Positions 43,757 through 54,792 of a DNA stretch of 64,000 nt are shown piece after piece (positions within the stretch are counted from its first letter, which is position 1; each line of letters starts with the position of its first letter). The translations under genes were made by a program, and so were the position numbers. A model generated the notes under the pieces. It was not told the origin of the DNA. It did no database searches and worked only from the letters and a program-made list of their open reading frames with translations. This DNA is from Rutpela maculata (Eukaryota; Arthropoda; Insecta; Coleoptera; Cerambycidae): positions 95,067,795-95,131,794 of the forward strand of contig OW386293.2 of the NCBI GenBank assembly GCA_936432065.2, in the 5' to 3' direction.

Positions 43757-44188
43757 CTATAAAGTTTCATTAAACAGAAAACACAAATTTGTTAAATTAT
43801 TATGCATTAACAATTTATAATTCAAAAACGTAGGATGTACAAACATAGTAAGATTTAAATGTTGCTTGAATTCTAACCCATCCTCTCTTCTTAATGGTGA
43901 ATAGGAAGGTGATGAATTAATTAGATGTCTGTGTTTTAAGACATATATGTAATATTTTGAAACAATTTTGTTCAAATCTCTTTTACGCAAAAGGCCATAT
44001 TTACTTGACATCTGCAGCAGACTTTCTTGGATTTTCGTAAACAAACCATTCGACTCTAACGCTTCCTGATCGCAATCTTCCATTAAATTCGTTAAATATA
44101 TTAATCTTGGATGACATATTTGCGTTTGACTCAACTCTTTGCAGTATTTACATAAATTGTACTTTTCAGAGCATTCCATTTTTCTCAA
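43757..44188 (-). CDS. unassigned ORF downstream of the Crypton recombinase
   Basis: A 143-residue open reading, MRKMECSEKYNLCKYCKELS ... LCFLFNETL, ends with TAG. The second Met (MECSEKYN) is an equally good start. It has an N-terminal C-x6-C-x2-C cluster and a basic mid-section (GLLRKRDLNKIVSKYY); no transmembrane segment or signal peptide is seen. I do not recognise the family. It lies 440 bp past the recombinase frame, on the same strand and within the same insertion, so it may be a second gene of the element or captured host sequence. Unlike its neighbour it has no internal stop, but at this length chance cannot be fully excluded. Confidence 0.4.
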   Translation of the reverse strand: MRKMECSEKYNLCKYCKELSQTQICHPRLIYLTNLMEDCDQEALESNGLFTKIQESLLQMSSKYGLLRKRDLNKIVSKYYIYVLKHRHLINSSPSYSPLRREDGLEFKQHLNLTMFVHPTFLNYKLLMHNNLTNLCFLFNETL

Positions 44189-44630
44189 ATTGTTTAACGC
44201 AAATGCTTACAAGAAATGTTTTACATAAAAATATCTTTGTTTGCTGGTTTACTATACAGTAACTTAATGTAATTTACCAATATAAAACTCATCTGTCAAA
44301 AGCATGGCCGCCTATATCACGGCCACCTACTGCAACAAACCATGTTAATATTATATTTTTTAAATTAGAAGTGTTATGGATTACTTTAACAAAAAATACA
44401 TTTCTACCACCTTTAGTAACCTAAAATTATGAAAGGGCGATAGACTGAACTAATACCCATCTGAGTTTTAGCATTTGGTGTAACTAAAGTTGGTAATTTT
44501 TTTTTATTTAACGAAATATGGTGGATATACCTATATGATTTTTTTAGAATTTATTTCATGTTGAACTAATATCTTCATTGGCAAATCTCTAATGATATCG
44601 ACTAATAAGCAAAATAATAACGAAATAAAT

Positions 44631-45857
44631 TTAATTATTATAGGTTTTATTAATATTAAAAACACAATTATTATAAATGTTTGTGAGCTGGCTTGAATTG
44701 GTGGGTTGAATCTGGGTACTTTCTGTTTTATTTTGCATTGTGCTCTGATCATGATTAAACTTGCTAGTACTTGATGAAATTCTCCTCATGGATTCAATCA
44801 TCTGATGATGATGTTCAACGTCCAATTATAAGTAAGGTTTGATTGACTGACTATTACTGTGTCCAGTAATTTTAATGAGCTGTTGTTCACCAACTCCTTC
44901 CTTGGCCAATTTCGAAACAGCTGTTGCTCTTGCAGAATGATTAGTTATTTTTACTTTTTTAGTGTCAATTCCTATATCAGAGGCTGCTGATTTAAACCAT
45001 GAAGATGCAATGTTCTTACCAACTGGGCTATTCTTGTATCATCTTTTCGAATTGGGTTGACTCCAGTATGGGTTTGGTGTTAAGAATAATCTGTCGGTCT
45101 GAATAAGATTTCCCCTTTTTTCCATCAACTTCTTAAACAAACGAACCGGACACATTTGTGTATTATCGAAATTTGTAATCAACCATTTACTATCCGACAG
45201 TTTTTTAGAACCACCTTGTGTGGTTTTGGAGAATATTGGATTATATTCTATCTGACCTTTTGGGTTTCCGAAATTATCAGTTTCTTCTTTGAAGTATTGG
45301 ATACACGCAGAATATCCTTCCCCTCCTCTCCATGCCAGCTCATGTGAAACTATGTGAAAAAATTTACGCTGCAATCCATCTGGAGTATTTTCATCCCACA
45401 TTTCAATAATTTTTTTGTATTCGTCGCTGGTTAAGGCTGAAGCACTCACTTTTCTTTTTAATGGGTCTCTCTGTAATTTTTTGCGCTTAGCATCGCGTGC
45501 AGCTCTGGCGGTCGCAAATTCCACATCAGAAAACGGATTAAATTTTATTTTATATTTTTCGTAATAAATTTCTTGTAACTGCTTAGCAGTAGAGTTCCAC
45601 ATCACTTTGACCACACTTTCCTTATAATCTTCAAAATTTTTCTTTTTCATATTAAATGCGTAGTCCTCCAGTATAGTAGCCACCTGTACTACACTCATAC
45701 ACTCATGAATATTATACAACTTTTCGTCACAAAATTCAACAAACCGTTTCCATACACTTGATTTTGATTTTCGGGTGTTATCTGGTGTTATATTTTGAAT
45801 TTCTTGTCTAATTACTTGTTGATTTTCTCTACCAAATCGCGACATTTCGCTATACAC
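44631..45857 (-). pseudogene. Crypton-type tyrosine recombinase, two in-frame stops
   Basis: One frame runs the whole length with only two stops. From MSRFGRENQQ (second Met, 45845) it includes SSVWKRFVEFCDEKLYN of the core-binding region. The catalytic Arg is in SHELAWRGGEGYS (residue 177 from the first Met). The H-x-x-R box is TNHSARAT (about 44927-44940), the second His is in KITGHSNSQSIK, and the nucleophile Tyr is in KPYL (44832-44834). The stops are TGA at 45039-45041 and TAA at 44826-44828. Each is one C-to-T change from Arg or Gln, so the gene died recently. The C-terminus QLTNIYNNCVFNINKTYNN ends in the Asn-rich strand-like tail seen in Crypton-derived proteins. The enzyme would cut and rejoin DNA through a phosphotyrosine. 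All catalytic residues are present. Confidence 0.85.
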
Positions 45858-46068
45858 TTATTAAACTCAATGACAGACCTTTTAAACTAGTAATTATTAA
45901 GCTTTGTGACAGAACCGGTTAAACAAAAATGACAAATCAACATAATATGTCAAAAACAACAATACCCTGGCCAACTTGACAAGCAGTGAAATTAATTTAA
46001 AATGTCAGGTTGGATTAATAATTTTTTTCCAAATTATGGTGTTAAGTGGTGTGAAATTTTCTTACCGA

Positions 46069-46181
46069 ATACCACGCAAGCTTAAATTATTCCGGGAAAT
46101 TTTCTTTCGGGCACGAATATTTTAAGAAAATTATCGTGCCCTCAAGAAAATTTTCGGAAATAATTTAAGCTCTTGTGATAT
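46069..46181. mobile_element. 113-bp hairpin, MITE-like
   Basis: Arms ATACCACGCAAGCTTAAATT and its counterpart ending at 46181 pair across about 55 bp around AAG, including GGGCACGA and TCGTGCCC. It separates the Crypton end from the resumed family A repeat, so it is either a separate insertion or part of the Crypton's right flank. Confidence 0.6.
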
Positions 46182-46188
46182 TATAAGT

Positions 46189-46732
46189 GAAAAAAATTTC
46201 TGTCTGTCGGCCTGTAACTTTTTTTGTGCGCACGTTTACTCTGGAACCGTTTGAGATATTGACTTGAAATTTGATACACATATGTACTTTAAGGAGATCT
46301 AGAACTAGATTATATTTTCATCTTGTTCCGTCGAAGAGTTAGGGGGTAAATTGGGGTAAATAGGTAAATCAAGCGGGTAAGAGTCCATAAAATTGGTATT
46401 TAGTATATACAAGAGAAGCCAAGGCCTCAAAAAAAATTTTGGCCACCCCCTATTACCACCCCCACCCCATTATTAAAAGGGATGAAAAAAAATTGTGATT
46501 TAGTGTGTGTAGAAGAACCAGAAACCTCAAAATATTTTTTTACTTCATCCACCCCCACCCCACTACCGATGTGGGGTATCGTTTTATGGGTTTTTGGGGT
46601 AGAGGATTTCAAATATTATATTATTAAAGTTCCATAAACAATTATTTCCACATACAAATTTTTTTCGTTGTGAGTGACTTGGATAGAAAATCTGGATGTG
46701 GAAGTAGTGATTCCTTGGGCAGCGGTTTTTTT
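46189..46732 (+). repeat. family A repeat, right part of split copy
   Basis: It continues the copy begun at 43437 through TTTTTTTGTGCGCACG, GGGGTAAAT and CCACCCCCA blocks to CTGGATGTGGAAGTAGTGAT and the right end GGGCAGCGG. Confidence 0.75.
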
Positions 46733-46734
46733 AC

Positions 46735-47638
46735 ATTGTTAGGAATCTTGCAACTCCCTATGCCCAGCCCGCCACTACACACAGTGTATATAGGGGCGAT
46801 AGTACTAATACTCAGTTTATGGCTTCGCTTCGGTTTAAATAAATTTAATTGGCTTAGCGTTGTGTGTAAGTAGAAAGACATTGCACATTCTGAACAATTT
46901 TTCCTAAAAACATTTTGGCAGTCTTCCAACTAATTTTAATAATATTTTCACTGGCACGAGGAAAACTTCGCCATGTTCATACGATGATCCACTTAATACG
47001 ACTTAATGTGAAATGACCCCGACTGTAATAGCTTAATGAAAATAGAAATAATTGTCCCGAACTCTTTATTGAGATACAAATACATATTTATGATCTGTGA
47101 TACGAGTATAAATACATCAATTAAACAAATTGATATAATTGTAATGCTCTCGGAATTAAATATAGTTGGAGGCATGTCGCCTGCCACCACCACTACCTAT
47201 TTTAAATAAATGCCTATTAATTATACATTATTTTGTTTTTCTTGGTTTTGGTTCAGTTCATCTTATTAATTGGATAGTTTTTAGATTCGAACATATTTTA
47301 GGAATAAACAACTTTTTTTATAGTCTCAAGGTGATTTAATGAAAAACTCCCCGGTCTGGTTACCGTAAAACTGAAACAGAAATTGAATTTGCAAAACCGG
47401 CAGAGAATAGGTAGTTCTAGCAAAATTTTGATTCTCAAACGATGTTGTACGCGATTTCTATATTAATCCAGAGATGAAGACTGCAATAATAAACTGCAAT
47501 AAAAATGCATTAGAGTATTTCACTGTACACTGATTGAAGAGATTCTCATTTTGCAATAAAGATCCAACCCATAATAGTATCATGGATCCAATATGATCAA
47601 ATGTGGGGTCATATTTTAGCACACAATAAATGTTTGAG
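46735..47638. other. AT-rich stretch, nothing assignable
   Basis: No supported feature was found here. Confidence 0.5.
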
Positions 47639-47639
47639 T

Positions 47640-47992
47640 CATAGTCCTGTCAATGAAGGGGGTCCAGGGGAAAAGTCAGTCCAGTTGCCAGTTTTTGACT
47701 TCAGCTGTTTGGACTAGTTAGGAGGTAAACATACCAAAAGTCCCCGAACATAGGAGGTGAGGGAGGTGCAGGGGGGGTACGAAGAATACTTTTTGGCTGA
47801 GGCTAACCGTTTTCGAGATATAAGTGAAACACCAAAAACCGAGACCTTTTTCGTGCCCCCTGCACCCCCTCACCTCCTATGTTTGAAGACTTTTATGTTT
47901 AACTCCTAACCAGTCTAAACACAGCTCTGAAATCAAACATTGGGATCTCGGCATTTCCCTCTAGATCCCCCTCTTGAGCGTTGATTGACAGG
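47640..47992. mobile_element. 353-bp foldback unit
   Basis: CCTGTCAATGAAGGGGGTC at the left and its counterpart ending TTGATTGACAGG at the right, with GGACTAGTTAGGAGGTAAAC and CATAGGAGGTGAGGGAGGTG inverted at 47850-47910, give arms of about 150 bp. It is non-coding. Confidence 0.65.
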
Positions 47993-47994
47993 CC

Positions 47995-49430
47995 TAATAC
48001 AATATATTGATAAACGTTATTGTTGCTAAATAGAGCAAAAAACTGCAGCTGAAAATCGATATTATGGATTATGCACATAACTAAAGAACGAACCACACAA
48101 ATTTTCATACGCCATTTTCTTAGATTTTTGTTTATGAAGGTTGGTTTAGATCCCAGTTTCATAACATTCATGGGGTAAACTATACTAATTCTCCTAAGGG
48201 AACATTTATATGCGAACTGATCGAGTTTTGTAATATTAAGGTACTTGTATACTGATAAAAGCGAGTTTAGCGGTGGATTTAATAAATTAAAGCGCGAGAG
48301 AGATAGAGCAAAAGGATTTGGCAACACTGTATTAAATGCGATTTTCATAACTGTCATATACTAACCTACTACATTTAATCTGGCTATATTTCGTTGGTAC
48401 CGAGCCGAATTTTCCAATTTCGATATGCAATTTACGATGAGGTTTTTTAACTGGAAGTCTTCCTCTTTACGTCGTGACATCGTACGGCCTCCCCGCTGTT
48501 GTTTTTCGAAAAATCTGAACGTGTCAAGATCGCATGTTTTTGTAATTTTTTCGTCTCCGAAATGCCAGCTGTTATTTACTATTTTTTGCAGATATCTCCG
48601 AAAGAGCTAGCTCGAAATAAAAAGTTAGGCATTTTTCATTGCGAATCTTTTGATACCATCAAAATTTTGATTTTTCTTTTCGTTACGGAGATATTTACTG
48701 AAATGTCGACGATGTAGGGCGAAAAAACACAAATTTTGTGCTTCAAGAGTTGACAACTTCTTATCTTGTCTCCTACGCCAAAAGCTAATTTAAATAGAAT
48801 TAAATTTGCAAAAAATTCTTTTTTCTATTTTTCGGGTTCCGACAATCAGGGAATTATAGGGAGCGGACATTGGTAAAATCGGTAAAATTTCGCCATTTTG
48901 TCACCGTAATTAATCGGTAATTAATTAAAATCGATCTCATATACGATGTCCACTTAATATCATGTATTATCTACTAAATGCTTCATTAATCTCGGCCCTT
49001 CAAAACAAAGGTTTCTGACAATTATTTTTTTAAGATTTACATGCATTTTCTGGGATTTTCTCCATTTATTCGAATATCTCGATACTTATCGGTTTTTCCG
49101 AAAAAATTGTAGGTAACAAATGTAAAGAGCATTTATCTAATTTTTAATTTTATACTTAAACATTTAAATATTCGCGCCATCTTCTTAATATGCAACGTTG
49201 CCAATCAATTTCAACAGCTGTTTTATTTACACAAATGTAGGACTCAAAATTGATTAAAGTTCTAATAACTTTTATGCTTGACGGACGATTTTTTCAGGGT
49301 TGTAACAAAGTGTTAATAAGAAACTACTTAACGTTATGTTAGTTTTTGAAGCATATTTCTAAAAAATTGTGGTATTAAGAGCGAAAATTAACTTAAGCCG
49401 AGCTCTACTATGTCAACTAAGGCATCTTTG
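47995..49430. other. AT-rich stretch, nothing assignable
   Basis: Open readings near 47899-48357 and 48425-48717 overlap the foldback arm or lack motifs. I see no gene. Confidence 0.4.
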
Positions 49431-49438
49431 CCTATGAA

Positions 49439-49691
49439 CAGTGGCGGGGCTAGGGAGGTGCTGGGGTGGGCGGGAGCCCACCCTGCAAACCCAAGCGCCG
49501 GTCGTTGCCCACCCTGCGCCGCCGCCGCTGACTTGAGGCATCACGCCACATCTCTACGCTGGCGATGCAGGATAATAATAATATAAATGATAAATGTACA
49601 CTTTGTTTTTTTGCTAACTTCGTCTATCGCTGTACCGCCCGCCCTTTGCCGGCATCCGCCCACCCATTTCAAAAGGCTAGCGGCGCCACTG
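49439..49691. mobile_element. hAT-type MITE with 8-bp target duplication
   Basis: The 253-bp unit has ends CAGTGGCGGGGCTAG and CTAGCGGCGCCACTG, and perfect CCTATGAA copies flank it (49431-49438 and 49692-49699). It is much GC-richer than the neighbouring sequence at both ends. It has no coding content. Confidence 0.9.
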
Positions 49692-49699
49692 CCTATGAA

Positions 49700-50490
49700 A
49701 GTCAAACTGTCCGAATCGACTACTCCGAAATTAAACGGACGATTTTATTTTTATTGAAAATTCAAGTGTAAAATCACTTTATTTATTAGTATACCAAATT
49801 ATATTTAACTGTAAAAGTTCATTTTAGTACACAAGTACCTTAAGACCAAGATCAGATCAAAACGGTACCAAATCTCCTTCACCCATGCGTAAATACAAAG
49901 AACTTGATCAGGGTCATGGTAAACATTTCATTAATTATTCGTCAAGGTACACATTTTGTAAAAAAAATAAATTATTTTATCGAAAAGCGCCGATACTTAT
50001 TCATTCCAAACTCAATCTTGTTGAATGAATTTCTTGGAATTATTTTACAGACATGATTAGATAAAAAAAAGGATACACCTACTCGAACAAAGGTCTTATA
50101 AACTTGATTATAATACTAAAAAGTTCATCGGAAACAATGAACTTATTTTTAGCTGTTGGCACTCGTCGCAAACAGGTGCTACTGGCTCAAAATTTAAATT
50201 CATCTAGTGGGTTACACGTGACGAAGACGGATTTAAATTATTATTTCTTATGTCTTATGTCATCGTGATTTTACTATCTTAATTTGATATTCAAATGTTA
50301 CGCCTGCTTATTAATGATTGTTAATGACTCATATTTTAAATGTCAATTTAGGTTTATGAGATTTAAAAAATTTACTTAGTTACATGGTTATCAATTTACA
50401 GGGATAAATTATATCATTTGCAATCAGATATTAAAAATCAAAGTACGTCTGTGCATCTTAATTTATGAGATTGTAAGTTGAAATTGAAGC
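49700..50490. other. AT-rich stretch, nothing assignable
   Basis: No supported feature was found here. Confidence 0.5.
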
Positions 50491-50495
50491 CTTTG

Positions 50496-50660
50496 TAAAA
50501 TTAAATTTCAAGTCAATATCTTAAACGGTTCCAGAGTAATCGTGCGCACAAAAAAAGTTACAGACAGAACGACAGACCGGCAGACAGAACGATTGACAGA
50601 CATTTTTTTTTTCCCTTAAACTTAAAATCTCGACGTTTCATGACATTCTAAGCCTAGTTA
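50496..50660 (-). repeat. family A repeat fragment
   Basis: ATTAAATTTCAAGTCAATAT, CGTGCGCACAAAAAAAGTTA and AAAATCTCGACGTTTCATGA are the middle of family A in minus orientation. Confidence 0.7.
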
Positions 50661-51600
50661 GAGAATATTAATTTTGAATTAAGCAAATCTCCACTTCCAT
50701 ACTTTTTTATTTGTTATGAAATTACCTACTTTTTCCATATTGTTGCCCTAATATGTGCACGCTAATACACTAATCGGGTAAATAATTTAAAATACAAATA
50801 ATTATTGGAGAACCAATCAAAACAACTACTCTTCTACCTAATACTGACGAAGTATTGAATTACATGTTAGGCTTTCTAGCACTTTAAAGCAAAAAAAATA
50901 AGTATATTTAAAATACTTAATCATTTATTTAAATTCAGTCATTCACACTTTTTATTTAATATGAAATTATTTAATTCCTGTATATGCTAGGAATTCTATC
51001 ATGTAATTTAATACTTTCTCAGTATTAGCTAGAAGAGTAGATGTTTTGACTGATGCTCTAATGATGAGTGCTTTAAAGTGTTTTTTTTAAGTAGTATATT
51101 AGCGTGACCAGATTAAGGTACCAATATACAGAAAGTAGATAATTTAAAACAAAAAATTTAAATAAAAAGTGTGAATGACTGAATTTAAATAAATTATTTA
51201 AGTATTTTGAATATGATACTGAGAAGGAAATGTCTGTATTTATTTTAGTAATTACAATAAATGCTCAACTTGTGCACCATGCATTCTAATACACAAACGT
51301 TGTCTATGGGACATCTCACGCATTACGTTGTTATTATTGGTCAAATCCTAACCATTAGTTAACCAACGATTGTGAAACTGGCTGTTAGAAGTGTAATAAG
51401 AACATTGGCATCAAAAATGTTGTTGCTTTGTATAAAATAAACAAATCCAGTTCTCTGTGCCCTAATTCCTTGGCGCCATTTTGTTTTAAAGTCATAACAC
51501 TTTTCCACACGATATACAATATTTAACTTATCACCATATGAATTCGTAATCTACGTTTCTTTGCCAAGAGATTGGTACCAGTCCCATACCTGTAGCAGTA
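50661..51600. other. AT-rich stretch, nothing assignable
   Basis: A diverged inverted similarity is visible between about 50850-51000 and 51050-51230 (AGTGTGAATGACTGAATTTA with its counterpart near 50930). No coding content. Confidence 0.4.
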
Positions 51601-51602
51601 AA

Positions 51603-52582
51603 GATCCACGGTGTGCTACAACCAAATTTAAATCAAAGTTGATGCCACTTAGATTTTCTTTTTCCACATTCTTGGATGTATATTGAACCAATTTCCACGA
51701 TATTTAAAATCATTCATTGCAGACATTTTTTTTAAGTATTTTACTTTTTTTGTTTAATGACAGCCACACAAAAAAAGTGGTCTGGCCTGCGGACCAGTTA
51801 GAATCCGAAGTTAGAATTGTCAGATTGGCTCGTTTTTCACCTCCGAGAAAACACCTCCCAAAAATGGTCTGTCCGGCGAACCATACCAGTGTATACCAGT
51901 GTATCCTTATGTATTTGGACCCTCTGAAACAGAATCCTAAGTCAGAGTTGTCAGATTGGCTCGTTTTTCACCCCTAACCTCAAAAAAAAAAAGGTCCGTC
52001 CGGCGGACCATACCAGTGTATTCTTAAGTAAGAATAGACTGGCCTGAAAAACTGAAAAATGAGCCAATCTGACAATTCTGACTTTGGATTCGGTTTCAAC
52101 GGTCCAAATACATAAAGATACACTGGTCTAGTCCGCAGAACAGACCACTTTTTTTTGTTTTGGAGGGTGTTTTTTGGGGTCAGGGGTGCAAAACGAGCGA
52201 ATCTGACAATTCTGACTTCGGATTCCGTTTCAGAGGGTCCAAATACATAAGGATACACTGGTATGGTTCGCCGGTCAGACCATTTTTTGGGGGGTGTTTT
52301 CTCGGGGTTAGGGATGAAAAGCGAGCCAATTTGACAATTCTGACTTCGGATTCGGTTTCAGCGGGTCCAAATACATAATGATACGTCCACAGGCCAGACC
52401 ACTTTTTTTTTGTGTGCCTGTGTCATTAAACAAAAAAAGTAAAATACTTGTAAAAAAAATTTCTGCGATGAATGATTTTAAATATCGTGAAAATTGGTTC
52501 TATATACATCCAAGAATGTGTACAAAAAAAATCCGAGTGGCATCAACTTTGATTTAAATTTGGTTGTAGAACACCGTGGATC
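51603..52582. mobile_element. 1-kb palindromic foldback carrying array M
   Basis: The outer arms (51603-51770 and 52420-52582) start GATCCACGGTGTGCTACAAC and are inverted copies. Inside, array M units run plus from 51770 to about 52015 and minus to about 52405. The whole unit is thus one large foldback. It has no coding content. It shows what an intact version of the truncated locus at 16605-17300 may have looked like. Confidence 0.75.
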
Positions 52583-52626
52583 CCACGGGACAAGTTTTTA
52601 GGAGATTTGCTTACATATACCTATTT

Positions 52627-52731
52627 GACTACAGATTTACTCTGCACACAAAAAATGTCAGCGTCTTTGATATTTACCGCACCGCCAAAGACGCCGACAT
52701 TTTTTACACGCAGAGAATAAGTGTGTAGTCA
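52627..52731. repeat. 105-bp hairpin
   Basis: TGACTACAGATTTACTCTGC and its counterpart GCAGAGAATAAGTGTGTAGT, with inner AAAAAATGTCAGCGTCTTTG and CAAAGACGCCGACATTTTTT, pair around ATATTTACCGCACCGC. A weaker relative lies inside the mariner element near 2160-2225. Confidence 0.65.
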
Positions 52732-52734
52732 ACT

Positions 52735-54150
52735 TTACTAATATTTACGAAATATTTATTCTGTCAAACTCCCAAAGTACTTTTTCTTTTCTTCCGCGTA
52801 GATTTCTTCCAGCAGAGAGTTGTTGATATAACCTTTATGAATTAAGCTTTATTATCGGGGCGTATAATAGCTCAATAGCTTCTTTGTTTTCTATGGGTAG
52901 GTACAACGAAAGCTGGCATTGGTGGCGATACATTTATCAATTTCGCATGTTTTTCTTATGTTTTGCTTAGTACACAAAAGATGTGATTTTTCCACATTCT
53001 ATGAGGGTTTTTTTTCTTGTGCTCGTACCAGATATCAAAAAATATTTCGCCGTAAAAATATAGAGTTCAATTGTTCTTATAAATTATAATTATGTCATGA
53101 ATTTTATGTAAAAAATCAAAGAATCAATTTAATAAAAAAAAACATGCTTGAAACAAAAAATCGATTTTTTTTTATCATGATTTAATATCTCTAAAATCGT
53201 ATATCTCGATATTACAGTGCTTCTTCCATGTATTTTAGCTGCATTGTAGACTACATTCCTTATTCCTTAAGAATAATACAAATCCAATAAAAATAGCTAT
53301 TAATATCATTTTATCATTTACTGTTATTCGACCTTGATACACATTTCAGCAATCGTTACATCATTTTAAAAAGTTCTGATAATGACATATCAGGCATGTA
53401 ATAAGCCTTGATAAACTTACTTTTTATGATTTTTAACCGCTTTGTTATTGAATAAAAATAGCTGTGACGAGGCAACACACCCTCCTTAAACACCAATACC
53501 CATGTTACTCGATTGGCTGTTTTAGACCATGATTTTTTTTTATCTTAAATTAATGTCTACGTCTCCGCGTTATCTGCACGGGGGTCTTTTTTTGCCAGAT
53601 AAGCAAATCAGCATTCTTTATCTTCGCAAGCAATCGCTCTGAATTCATTTGTGCAGGAAGATCGTGCAAAATATATTCATCCATATTATAAGACGCTGAT
53701 TTAAGTATTTACAAATTGGCAACGTTGCTATATGATATAGAATTCTGAGAATTCTGGTACAGATAATATTTCAGGACTTCAAGGACAACAGGATTGTAGT
53801 TTAATACATGATTATTTAAAATAATCGTTATTTTGGTATAGTACACCAAACGATATTTGGCCCTATAAAAAAACTTACAATGCTTCACAAAGACGTGCCG
53901 ATTGAATTTACTACTAAGGTTTTATTGTGCAGTGCAGGTAGTATTAAGATACATTCGAAAAATTTGCATTTTAATATACCGGGTGACATAGGGAGCATCC
54001 AACGCCCTGTAACTTTTTTTATTTTTCAAAATAAAATGTTCAAATTTGAGTATGTTAATAAAGACGGGACAACGCCAATCACAAAGTTTCATCGGTAAAG
54101 CTAAAGTTGAAGTGGGGCGAAGGGTAGGCAGTGTAGCTATTATAGGTCAT
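52735..54150. other. AT-rich stretch, nothing assignable
   Basis: The reading 53880-54098 has no recognisable domain. I see no other signal. Confidence 0.4.
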
Positions 54151-54440
54151 CTGCACATGACGTCACAACTAACCTCAAAAATACGTGTTTCTTAAGATTT
54201 AAAAGTATTACGCAGCTGTTATTAAAATTTCTGCCTGGTTCACATATTTTCAACTAAAATCTAGTTCAGTGTAATATTTATGAAGTTTTAAATACTTTGT
54301 CCTAATAAAATAGGAGTCTTTTTGTAGGTTGGAAATCTAACCTGTAATTAGCAGTCTATTTTTATTAATCAACAATATTGAAAAATTATTTACGTGAATT
54401 TTTAAATATTTGTTTAGAGCCAGTACGGCTTCAAGGTAAA
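54150..54440 (-). repeat. dispersed repeat B, inverted copy
   Basis: It contains TTTTTGTAGGTTGG, CTGTAATTAGCAGTC and AATCAACAATATTG, in the reverse order and orientation of repeat B at 20165-20450. Confidence 0.5.
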
Positions 54441-54608
54441 AAATGCGTATACAAACATTAAAAATGAGAATAAACTTGAAAAACTTAAAATTTAATGTTG
54501 GTTACATGATGCAGATGCCCTATTGTAGTGCTGTAGGTGGCACCATCTATTAAAAAGCACTGTATTAAAAATCTTGACTGGGAGAAAGTTTTTAGCCAAA
54601 CGGCTGGC

Positions 54609-54792
54609 GTTATTAAACTGAAAAAAAGATATTCTTGTAAGTAAATGAATACTACACTTCTACTGAAGAACTTGTTTATTATGAAGATCTCTCTTCACAT
54701 TGGCTAATAAACAAGTTTTAGCTAAAAATGTTCTTCAATAGAAGTGTAGTATTCATTTACTTACAAGAATATCTTTTGATCAGTTTAATAAC
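54609..54792. mobile_element. 184-bp hairpin, MITE-like
   Basis: GTTATTAAACTG at the left and CAGTTTAATAAC at the right enclose arms that pair through AGATATTCTTGTAAGTAAAT and ACTACACTTCTA around a CTCTCTTCACATTGG centre. It is non-coding. Confidence 0.7.

Larger units (their letters stand above)
43539..46061 (-). mobile_element. Crypton-like tyrosine-recombinase element
   Basis: The DNA between the two halves of a family A copy carries a tyrosine-recombinase ORF (44631-45857) and a second ORF (43757-44188) on the same strand. A 14-bp inverted match, GAAAATTTCACACC at 43534-43547 and its complement at 46048-46061, marks possible ends, though the first five bases belong to the host repeat. 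No reverse transcriptase is present, which argues for a Crypton rather than a DIRS element. A hairpin at 46069-46181 lies between this and the resumed host repeat. Confidence 0.78.

Noticed and set aside
43757..46061. DIRS retrotransposon instead of Crypton
   Set aside because: No reverse transcriptase, RNase H or split direct repeats are visible around the tyrosine recombinase.
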